A DNA stretch of 8,092 nucleotides from Akkermansiaceae bacterium UBA4145 (GTDB lineage Bacteria; Verrucomicrobiota; Verrucomicrobiia; Verrucomicrobiales; Akkermansiaceae): assembly GCA_002380675.1 (NCBI GenBank), contig DFWB01000059.1:1-8092 (forward strand), given 5' to 3'. A model generated the notes under the pieces. It worked only from the letters and a program-made list of their open reading frames with translations, did not search any database and was not told the DNA's origin. Below, piece after piece: positions 1 through 5,374 of this stretch. Numbering within the stretch: the stretch's first letter is position 1; each line of letters begins with the position of its first letter. Position numbers and translations under genes: made by a program.

Positions 1-801
1 TCCCCATCCATGGGCCCACAAGCTCGTCACGATGTCGTTGTCTCCATCTCCGTCCACGTCATAGACCAGCATCTGCCCACCTCCTTGTGGTGAGAACTGA
101 AACTTATGAAACTTCCACTGACCACTCTGGGCGTCTTCTGGACATTCATACCAACCCTCCTTCCAGATTATATCGAGCCGGTCATCTCCATTAAGATCTC
201 CGACCCCAAGCCCATGGGTATAATGGCCCGCCTTGGTGTTGCCCGAAATGGCATGAAAAGACCATGGCTTTGTCACCTCGTTCCAATCCGCAGTATAAAA
301 CCCCCAAACATCTTTTTTGAGCCCTATCAGCTCCGGCTTTCCGTCGCCGGTGACATCAACAAAATGGGGCGACTCTCCACCAAAACTGGTAACAACACGA
401 TGCTTTGGCCACTCCTCTACCTCAGTTCCTTTTGCTGGCTGCAGATAGATGTCGAGATGAAAAGCGGGGCCGTGCGCAATCTGGAGAATATCATTGCGCC
501 CGTCCGAATTGACGTCGAGCACCCAACTGAGGAATGAGCTGTGGGCATATCCCTTGGGATCGACGGCGCCACCGGGATAATAACGATAGCTCTTTTTGAA
601 GTCAGGGCCAGCATGCCAGTGAGTTCCTGCGACGAGGTCCTGATGGCCATCACTATTCACGTCTCCAATTGACGCCCCCTCCGTGACGAACGCACGGGAA
701 AGAACTGTTCGCTGATGAGAAGACTTCCCGGGAACTGCGACTTTCGCCGCGCAAACAAGGGCAACCAACACGAAAGGAAGCAAAAGGCTCAGAGCTTTCA
801 T
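1..801 (-). CDS. Secreted FG-GAP/VCBS repeat protein (3' end outside window)
   Basis: The minus-strand frame is open from ATG at 801 to the left edge, giving 267 codons with no stop, so the C-terminus is missing. Residues 1-18 form a signal peptide (MKAL, then a Leu/Val-rich core ending near VCAA), which implies export. Five Asp-rich calcium-binding loops follow at about residues 47-55 (DVNSDGHQD), 96-104 (DVNSDGRND), 149-157 (DVTGDGKPE), 202-210 (DLNGDDRLD) and 248-256 (DVDGDGDND), spaced 46-53 residues apart. This is the FG-GAP/VCBS pattern of a beta-propeller-like fold. Such proteins are usually extracellular or surface-bound, and many in PVC bacteria have no known substrate. The fourth loop has D where G is usual and the third ends in E. 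I chose ATG 801 because the signal peptide follows at once; in-frame GTG at 825 is possible but would lengthen the n-region. No good ribosome site lies at normal spacing. Specific function is unknown. Confidence 0.85.
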   Translation of the reverse strand, partial: MKALSLLLPFVLVALVCAAKVAVPGKSSHQRTVLSRAFVTEGASIGDVNSDGHQDLVAGTHWHAGPDFKKSYRYYPGGAVDPKGYAHSSFLSWVLDVNSDGRNDILQIAHGPAFHLDIYLQPAKGTEVEEWPKHRVVTSFGGESPHFVDVTGDGKPELIGLKKDVWGFYTADWNEVTKPWSFHAISGNTKAGHYTHGLGVGDLNGDDRLDIIWKEGWYECPEDAQSGQWKFHKFQFSPQGGGQMLVYDVDGDGDNDIVTSLWAHGWG

Positions 802-828
802 TAATAGATAAGATAAAGAGACCACCTC

Positions 829-857
829 ATAAGAACTCGAGAGCGCATTCGGCTCAA
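829..857 (-). promoter_or_regulatory. Weak candidate promoter for the FG-GAP gene
   Basis: On the minus strand TTGAGC (857-852) and TCTTAT (834-829) are separated by 17 bases. Each matches four of six positions of the sigma-70 consensus. The predicted start, near 822, would leave a leader of about 20 bases. Nothing else promoter-like is visible in the 90-base gap 802-891. This is a weak pattern match only. Confidence 0.2.
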
Positions 858-891
858 GAATCAAAGTTTCTATTCCTTCATCACAAAATCA

Positions 892-1446
892 CTACCTTGC
901 AAGGACTTCCTCGTATAACCCTGCCTCGCCAGGCAGCCCCAGCCCTTCAAGATGACCGATGACACACGCCGGGGACGGAACGAGAATTCGTTCTATTTCA
1001 ATCTGCCTTTCATCCCGAGGACTGCTGGTGGGGCTCAGCACTTTCTCTGCCAGATGGAAGCAACCCCATGCCCGCCACCGGCGTAGCTCTGCACGCACTC
1101 CACTCATTCGGGTCGCGAGGTGCTGGTAATGACGGACAGGATTTCCAAGGAAGTCCTCTGCCGGGCAATGAGACATTATCCAACGCTTGGCCGCATAGGG
1201 TAAGGGCCAGGCAGCAAGAATCTCCGTACTCTCGCAAAGGTCCGCCATGAATGACTTGTTCAGCTGTAACAACGCCTGCGCAGCCTTGCCCTCAAGCCAC
1301 AGAGACTGGGCGTAACGAAGCGACGCGTAATAGAATTTAGCGTTGAAATTTCGTCCAAAGACGGCGGTTGCGGACGCAGTGAGAATCTCCTCTACCGGAG
1401 GCAGCTCCGGGCAGGAGACCCGGTTTGGCAGGTGGCGACGCTCCAT
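892..1446 (-). CDS. Conserved-looking helical protein of unknown function, downstream of rnc
   Basis: This 184-residue soluble protein has no signal peptide or membrane segment. I do not recognise a named family. It is rich in Leu, Ala, Arg and Trp. Amphipathic stretches such as FYYASLRYAQSLWLEGKAAQ and the RAWGCFHLAEKVL segment look like paired helices of a TPR-type solenoid, but no full TPR consensus can be traced. Other notable patches are NPVRHYQHLATRMSG and a Trp/Arg cluster (LRRWRAWGC). The gene starts about 23 bases after the rnc stop on the same strand, so the two are probably co-transcribed. TTG (1449) directly precedes ATG (1446); I chose the ATG. No Shine-Dalgarno is visible, so translation may depend on coupling to rnc. 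Base composition and the clean frame support a real gene. A role in RNA or ribosome metabolism would be a guess from position only. Confidence 0.8.
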   Translation of the reverse strand: MERRHLPNRVSCPELPPVEEILTASATAVFGRNFNAKFYYASLRYAQSLWLEGKAAQALLQLNKSFMADLCESTEILAAWPLPYAAKRWIMSHCPAEDFLGNPVRHYQHLATRMSGVRAELRRWRAWGCFHLAEKVLSPTSSPRDERQIEIERILVPSPACVIGHLEGLGLPGEAGLYEEVLAR

Positions 1447-1469
1447 CAAAATTAAGGCGGGGACTCTCG

Positions 1470-2153
1470 TTAGCCTTCCCAGCTGCGTCGCTCAAGAGCA
1501 TCCTGTGCAGCAGCAGTCTCCGCATTCTTTTTGCTCGATCCACCTCCTCTGCCAAGGGGATTGCCATTCCAGAGAACTTCAACCCGGAATTCCTTAAGGT
1601 GATCCGGTCCATCCTCCTCGAGAACTCGATACACTGGGCTCTCCCGCTGGATAGCCTGAAGCACTTCCTGCAGGCGTCCCTTGGGATTGCTGGTATCTTC
1701 GCCCCCGGAAATATTGCTCAGGTCCTCATCCATCAGCCGCATGGCAACTTCGGTCGCGTGCGCCAGGCCCCCGTCGAGGAAGACTGCTCCGAGGAGCGAT
1801 TCGAAGGCATCAGCAAGATTAGAGTCACGGTCTCTCCCTCCACTGGCTTCCTCCCCCTTACCCAGCCGGAGGTATTCCCCAAGGCCTAATCGCCGGGCAC
1901 ACGAAGCCAAGGCCTGTTTCGAGACCAGACTCGCCCTGATTTTTGTCAGGCTGCCCTCTGCACGATCTGGAAGGCTACAATAAAGGTGCTTTGTCAGGAT
2001 GACTTGAATGACGGCGTCTCCGAGAAACTCCAGCCGCTGGTTATCCGCTGGTTCATTCCGATGTTCTGAAGCCCTGCTCGGGTGAGTCATCGCCTGTACG
2101 AGCAGGGACGAATTCTTGAACTGGTAACCGAGTTTCTGTGTCAACAAGTCCAT
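1470..2153 (-). CDS. rnc: Ribonuclease III
   Basis: This 227-residue protein has the normal bacterial RNase III length and layout. The N-terminal endonuclease domain (about 1-148) carries the signature NQRLEFLGDAV at 38-48, AEGSLTKIRASLV at 65-77 and DAFESLLGAVFLDGG at 115-129. Against the E. coli enzyme, E42, D46, E66, D115 and E118 match the acidic metal-binding residues E41, D45, E65, D114 and E117, while E38 is replaced by Q39. A double-stranded RNA-binding domain follows from about 155 to 224 (NPKGRLQEVLQ at the start, SSKKNAETAAAQDAL at the end). The enzyme cuts double-stranded RNA as a homodimer in the cytoplasm, maturing rRNA precursors and controlling some mRNAs. A GGTGA lies 7 bases before ATG 2153. 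It heads a probable operon with the 184-residue gene. era and acpP, common rnc neighbours elsewhere, are not seen beside it here. Confidence 0.97.
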   Translation of the reverse strand: MDLLTQKLGYQFKNSSLLVQAMTHPSRASEHRNEPADNQRLEFLGDAVIQVILTKHLYCSLPDRAEGSLTKIRASLVSKQALASCARRLGLGEYLRLGKGEEASGGRDRDSNLADAFESLLGAVFLDGGLAHATEVAMRLMDEDLSNISGGEDTSNPKGRLQEVLQAIQRESPVYRVLEEDGPDHLKEFRVEVLWNGNPLGRGGGSSKKNAETAAAQDALERRSWEG

Positions 2154-2292
2154 GGAGCCGTCACCGTCTTATGGAATCTCAGGCGTGCCGTAAAGGACGT
2201 TGCTTCCTTCCTTTTGCGGGCGCCCGGACCCGAACCTTGATCTTTGCCCTTGAATCGTCTCTCCCGATCCTTCAGCTTTCGGTCCCGGAGAT

Positions 2293-2369
2293 GGTGGCCG
2301 TAGCTCAGTTGGTAGAGCCCCTGATTGTGATTCAGGTTGTCGCGGGTTCGAGTCCCGTCGGTCGCCCCA
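2293..2369 (+). tRNA. tRNA-His (anticodon GTG)
   Basis: A complete cloverleaf of 77 bases including G-1 and CCA. Acceptor GTGGCCG pairs with CGGTCGC (two G-U wobbles). The D arm is GCTC-AGTTGGTA-GAGC, the anticodon arm CCTGA-TTGTGAT-TCAGG with GTG at 2327-2329, and the T arm GCGGG-TTCGAGT-CCCGT. The extra 5' G (2293) opposite discriminator C73 (2366) is the identity pair read by histidyl-tRNA synthetase. The CCA end is encoded (2367-2369). The gene stands alone between two minus-strand genes. The upstream gap 2154-2292 must hold its promoter, but I see no convincing -35/-10 pair; it does contain the 10-base palindrome CGGGCGCCCG (2217-2226). Confidence 0.98.
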
Positions 2370-2373
2370 CTCT

Positions 2374-2393
2374 CCCGGCTGCTTTTTGCCGGG
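2374..2393 (+). terminator. Possible terminator hairpin after tRNA-His
   Basis: CCCGGC (2374-2379) and GCCGGG (2388-2393) form a 6-bp GC stem around an 8-base loop with a T-run, starting 5 bases after the tRNA CCA. No T-tract follows the stem, so it is not a textbook intrinsic terminator. It may aid 3' processing or Rho-type termination. Confidence 0.4.
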
Positions 2394-2420
2394 CTCTCGC
2401 TTAAACACTGAAGGGACACA

Positions 2421-2444
2421 CCGCTGACTAACAGTGATCAGCGG
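2421..2444 (-). repeat. Hairpin overlapping the stop codon of the membrane-protein gene
   Basis: CCGCTGA (2421-2427) and TCAGCGG (2438-2444) form a perfect 7-bp inverted repeat with a 10-base loop. Read on the minus strand, the 5' arm contains the last codons and the TGA stop (2440-2438) of the membrane-protein gene. It lies between that gene and the tRNA-His gene, which converge here, so it may act as an end-of-transcript structure for either. No T-tract adjoins it. Confidence 0.45.
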
Positions 2445-3037
2445 CCATGTCTTGCCAGATATTCCCTCACCTGAGGCTTATTGAGCATGAGGAGGGCGCA
2501 CAAGGGGTAAATCGTTGAGAAAAGGAACGATATCACGCCAATCACCGCGATAAAGACCTGCAGGCCTCCCACCCATCCCGGCAACGCAGCGGAGGACTCC
2601 TCCAACATCGCAGTCACCGCCTCTTCTATGACGGGCATTGCCACCACGAGGAAAAGGACGACGCTAACTATTTTGGCAATGAGTGAGGACAGCACATAGA
2701 TATTTGAAAGCCGTAACGAAGATTGACGTCGTTTTGTCAGTGCGATGCCAGCGCGAAGAATCAGAACCCCAACGATCAGGGACATCGTAATGGTAACCCA
2801 GGTGTATGCCGTCAAGTCACGGTACATCTCGTTCTGGATCTCCTGCAACTTGTCCGGCCCATTTGGTGGAGTGAAGGTCCATAGCCGTTGAAAAAACTGC
2901 ATGGCGACCCCCCCCACAACATTCATCAAGCCAAGGCCACCAAATACGATATGGCACACTCCGAAGACCCTCAACCGCCCGGGCTCAATATCATCCGGGG
3001 ACGTGGACGGCGGCTGCTCAATCTCCTTTCCATTCAT
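2438..3037 (-). CDS. Four-helix integral membrane protein, function unknown
   Basis: This 199-residue protein has a hydrophilic, Pro/Asp/Glu-rich N-terminus (about 1-20) and four predicted membrane helices near residues 24-48, 78-100, 112-136 and 157-185. A short basic loop (TKRRQSSLR, 101-109) after helix 2 and the basic C-terminus (REYLARHGR) suggest cytoplasmic positions, with both termini inside. The loop 51-77 is polar and probably periplasmic. No catalytic or transport motif is visible and I do not recognise a family; small proteins of this type are often annotated only as DUF or hypothetical. I chose ATG 3037 over ATG 3046 (three codons upstream) because GGTGATT immediately precedes it, matching the GGTGACT-ATG found at the btuB-like gene. 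It is divergent from tyrS with 45 bases between the starts. Confidence 0.8.
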   Translation of the reverse strand: MNGKEIEQPPSTSPDDIEPGRLRVFGVCHIVFGGLGLMNVVGGVAMQFFQRLWTFTPPNGPDKLQEIQNEMYRDLTAYTWVTITMSLIVGVLILRAGIALTKRRQSSLRLSNIYVLSSLIAKIVSVVLFLVVAMPVIEEAVTAMLEESSAALPGWVGGLQVFIAVIGVISFLFSTIYPLCALLMLNKPQVREYLARHGR

Positions 3038-3044
3038 AATCACC

Positions 3045-3072
3045 ATTAATCATGGCGGATCTGTCTTGTCCA
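3045..3072 (-). promoter_or_regulatory. Candidate promoter for the membrane-protein gene
   Basis: On the minus strand TGGACA (3072-3067, five of six matches to the -35 consensus) lies 16 bases from ATTAAT (3050-3045, four of six to the -10). Transcription would start within a few bases of ATG 3037, so the message would be almost leaderless. The pattern match is moderate. No equally good plus-strand promoter for tyrS is visible in the same 45-base gap. Confidence 0.35.
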
Positions 3073-3082
3073 GCCGCTCACC

Positions 3083-4291
3083 ATGCGTAGAAATTATGCA
3101 GACATGCCGGCAGAAGTTGATCAAGCCCTAGCCACCCTTTGTGCTGGCACCGAAAAAGTTCTCTCTCCCAGAGAGCTGGAGTCCAAATTGAAGGAGGGGC
3201 GACCTCTTCGAGCCAAGCTCGGCCTTGATCCCACTTCCCCGGATATCCACTTGGGCCATACTGTGGTTTTCGAGAAACTGAGACAATTCCAAGAACTCGG
3301 CCATCAGGCAGTGCTCATCATTGGCGACTTCACTGCCGCCATCGGAGATCCCTCTGGTCGAAGCGCGACGCGCCCACCCCTGAGCCGTGAGGCGATCATG
3401 GCGAATGCTGAGACCTACACCTCACAGGCCTTCAAGGTTCTCGATGAAGACCGGACTGAAGTCGTTTTCAATGGAGACTGGTTCCGCAACATGAACTTTG
3501 AAAAAGTTCTGCGCCTGAATTCACGCGTCACGATGCAGCAGATGCTCCAACGGGACGATTTCCGTAAGCGCATCGATAAAGGACAGGAAGTCCGATTACA
3601 CGAAGTCCAGTATCCCATTGTGCAGGGATGGGACTCCGTCGAGGTCCGGGCAGATATCGAACTGGGGGGAACTGATCAGCTTTTCAACCTGCTAGTTGGG
3701 CGAGACCTGCAGAAAGAAGAAGGAATGCCTCAGCAGGTCGTAATGACCATGCCTCTCCTTGAAGGCACGGATGGGGTCAAGAAGATGTCGAAGTCATACG
3801 ACAATTATGTGGGAGTTTCAGATGCTCCAAATCAGATGTTCGGCAAGCTTATGAGCATCTCGGATACGCTCATGGATCGCTATTACCTTCTTCTTCTGGG
3901 GATCAGACGCGATGAGAACTTCCACCCCATGGAGGCAAAGAAGCAACTCGCGCAGCAAATTGTCACCCGCTTCCACAGCGCAGCAGCGGGTCTGGCTGCG
4001 AGGGAAGACTGGGACATCCGGTTCTCCAAAAAAGACCTCGCGAGTTCGGATCTTCCCGAACTCGCGACAGGAAACCTACCGGGCGACATGACGGTCCTTC
4101 AGCTCACCTCGTATGCTTATCACAAGGGCTTCGAAGCAACGAAGTCCAATGGAGAGTTGAAGAAACAGTTCATCGCTACTGGAGCAATCCAACTCAATGG
4201 CGAAAAACTGACTGATCCAAATGCCATTGTGAATCCCCAGTCGGGTGATATTCTGCGACTATCCAAGAAGCACTCAGTCCGCTTTTCCTGA
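3083..4291 (+). CDS. tyrS: Tyrosyl-tRNA synthetase (TyrZ-like)
   Basis: This 402-residue class I aminoacyl-tRNA synthetase charges tRNA-Tyr in the cytoplasm using ATP. The HIGH-type motif is HLGH at 56-59 within LGLDPTSPDIHLGHTVV, and the KMSKS loop is KMSKS at 234-238. Tyrosine-recognition residues fall in QYPIVQGWDS (176-185), where Q181 and D184 are the usual contacts, and GGTDQLFN (195-202) is a typical TyrRS string. An S4-like RNA-binding domain occupies about 336-398 (LTSYAYHKGFEATKSNGELK onward). The sequence style and length match the TyrZ-like subgroup rather than the E. coli TyrS subgroup. QGWDS has Trp where many homologues have Tyr. Start ATG 3083 gives the full open frame; ATG 3104 (MPAEVDQAL) is a plausible alternative closer to typical N-termini. 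Neither has a clear Shine-Dalgarno. No T-box or other leader can be fitted in the 45-base upstream gap. Confidence 0.97.
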   Translation: MRRNYADMPAEVDQALATLCAGTEKVLSPRELESKLKEGRPLRAKLGLDPTSPDIHLGHTVVFEKLRQFQELGHQAVLIIGDFTAAIGDPSGRSATRPPLSREAIMANAETYTSQAFKVLDEDRTEVVFNGDWFRNMNFEKVLRLNSRVTMQQMLQRDDFRKRIDKGQEVRLHEVQYPIVQGWDSVEVRADIELGGTDQLFNLLVGRDLQKEEGMPQQVVMTMPLLEGTDGVKKMSKSYDNYVGVSDAPNQMFGKLMSISDTLMDRYYLLLLGIRRDENFHPMEAKKQLAQQIVTRFHSAAAGLAAREDWDIRFSKKDLASSDLPELATGNLPGDMTVLQLTSYAYHKGFEATKSNGELKKQFIATGAIQLNGEKLTDPNAIVNPQSGDILRLSKKHSVRFS

Positions 4292-4347
4292 TTCGCCGAA
4301 GACTCGACATTTCTTGTTTGGTCATTCGTATTTCGGAAATCACGAAC

Positions 4348-4353
4348 TATACT
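4348..4353 (+). promoter_or_regulatory. Candidate -10 element just before the protease gene
   Basis: TATACT matches five of six positions of the -10 consensus and ends 6 bases before ATG 4360. A start at the normal distance would fall at or next to the A of the ATG, giving a leaderless mRNA. The matching -35 region (about 4324-4330, ATTCGTA) is poor, so this could be chance in a 68-base gap after tyrS, and read-through from tyrS is an alternative. Confidence 0.3.
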
Positions 4354-4359
4354 CAGGCC

Positions 4360-5346
4360 ATGCGGTCGCTGCAGCGTCTCCTCCTCTCCGCACTTGCCGT
4401 TACCGTTCTGACGCAATGTGCGACGCGGCCCGACTTACAGACGGACCCCGCTCGAGAAAAACGGCTGAGCTCTCTGGGATATGAACCTCTCCGGTTAAAA
4501 AAGACAAAGGGGGACGCCCGCTACTCCGGCTACTTCCGAGTCAACGGAAAGGAAGTCCATTTACTCATCGACTCCGGGGCTAACAGCACCGATCTCAATT
4601 ATGACCTTGCTAGAATCTGCGGCATAACACCTGAAAAATCAGTTAAGGTTGTCAGCAGGGGAGCTCTGGGGCGTCCGGTAACATCGTGGGTTGGCTTGGG
4701 AGCGCTGGGAGCTGGCAACGTCACCGCCACACCGTTCCCCTTCATGTTAGCGCCCCCCTCAAAGCGCAATACCGCTACAAGCCGCTATGACGGGCAACTG
4801 GGAATCGACGCTCTCAATGGACTCGGATCCCTCGTAGACCTCAGGGTCGGAACCCTGTGGATTCCCGGCCCGCGAGCCGGCAACACCCACCGGGAAGGTA
4901 TAACGGCTCTGGGCAAGCAGGATGGACTGGGTCTCCATTTATTACCGCTTGAGCGCGCGGGTCGCCTTCCGCACCTCTTAGTAGAATGCCGCTACGAAAA
5001 TCACCTGCTGACATGGGTTGTTGATACGGGGGCTGAGGTAACCGTCATGGCCTCGGAAAGCGCCGACCGCCTCGGAATTCCATCAGTGGCGTCGCGCTCA
5101 AAGATCATTGATGCCTCCGGTGATCGCGCCTCTGTCCGCAGCGCAGTGCTGCATAATCTGCTTTTTGGCAGATTACTTGTACACGAATTCCAAGTTGCAG
5201 TGACTCCTCTGGGGCCAATCCGCAGAACCTTCAAGGACCGCTCCGGGAGACCGGTAGATGGGATTATCGGCATGGACTTTCTGGAGAAGAGCTCAGCTCT
5301 TCTCGATACTGCGTCACGAATGCTCTATTTGGGCAGCTCCCCGTAG
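4360..5346 (+). CDS. Putative lipoprotein with two retropepsin-like aspartic protease domains
   Basis: This 328-residue protein starts at ATG 4360; an upstream in-frame TTG (4318) would spoil the signal. Residues 1-19 are a signal sequence (MRSLQRLLLSALAV) ending in VLTQC, so Cys20 is a likely lipidation site, although Gln at -1 is off the usual lipobox. Two tandem domains resemble clan AA retropepsin-like proteases (Asp_protease_2/gag-asp type). The first has VHLLIDSGANSTDL with D71-S-G and a second conserved strand GQLGIDALNGLGSLVDL (about 145-161). The second has LLTWVVDTGAEVTVM with D222-T-G and GIIGMDFLEKSSALLD (301-316). Each therefore has an active-site Asp triad and the hydrophobic-hydrophobic-Gly element. 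Retropepsins normally dimerise to build one active site, so this chain could fold as an internal dimer like pepsin. Location is probably periplasmic, lipid-anchored. Substrate is unknown. It follows tyrS on the same strand by 68 bases and converges with the btuB-like gene. Confidence 0.85.
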   Translation: MRSLQRLLLSALAVTVLTQCATRPDLQTDPAREKRLSSLGYEPLRLKKTKGDARYSGYFRVNGKEVHLLIDSGANSTDLNYDLARICGITPEKSVKVVSRGALGRPVTSWVGLGALGAGNVTATPFPFMLAPPSKRNTATSRYDGQLGIDALNGLGSLVDLRVGTLWIPGPRAGNTHREGITALGKQDGLGLHLLPLERAGRLPHLLVECRYENHLLTWVVDTGAEVTVMASESADRLGIPSVASRSKIIDASGDRASVRSAVLHNLLFGRLLVHEFQVAVTPLGPIRRTFKDRSGRPVDGIIGMDFLEKSSALLDTASRMLYLGSSP

Positions 5347-5364
5347 GCCTACCGCGGGTGTAGG
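5343..5364. repeat. Overlapping inverted repeats between convergent genes
   Basis: GTAGGCCTAC (5343-5352) is a perfect palindrome that includes the TAG stop of the protease gene. Its right half CCTAC (5348-5352) can alternatively pair with GTAGG (5360-5364) across a 7-base loop. These elements fill most of the 28-base gap between the two convergent stop codons. They may form a weak bidirectional end structure, but there is no T-tract on either strand. Confidence 0.35.
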
Positions 5365-5374
5365 AAGTGAATGC

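Noticed and set aside
106..537. Plus-strand open frame of 143 codons
   Set aside because: It is antisense to the FG-GAP gene, whose frame has a signal peptide and five Ca-binding loops; the plus-strand translation shows no family pattern.
1425..1889. Plus-strand open frame of 154 codons
   Set aside because: It lies antisense to rnc, which has complete RNase III and dsRBD motifs.
2293..2369. tRNA-His as an integration (att) site
   Set aside because: There is no integrase and no repeated copy of the tRNA 3' end in the window, and the flanking genes are ordinary chromosomal genes.
2141..2419. Minus-strand frames across the tRNA-His, including DGTRTRDNLNHNQGLYQLSYGHH and RRDSNPRQPESQSG
   Set aside because: These are translations of the antisense of a tRNA gene. 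Such GTRTRD/YQLSYG strings are a familiar annotation artefact, not a protein.
4318..4359. TTG 4318 as start of the protease gene
   Set aside because: It would add 14 polar residues before the signal sequence; ATG 4360 gives a normal signal peptide.
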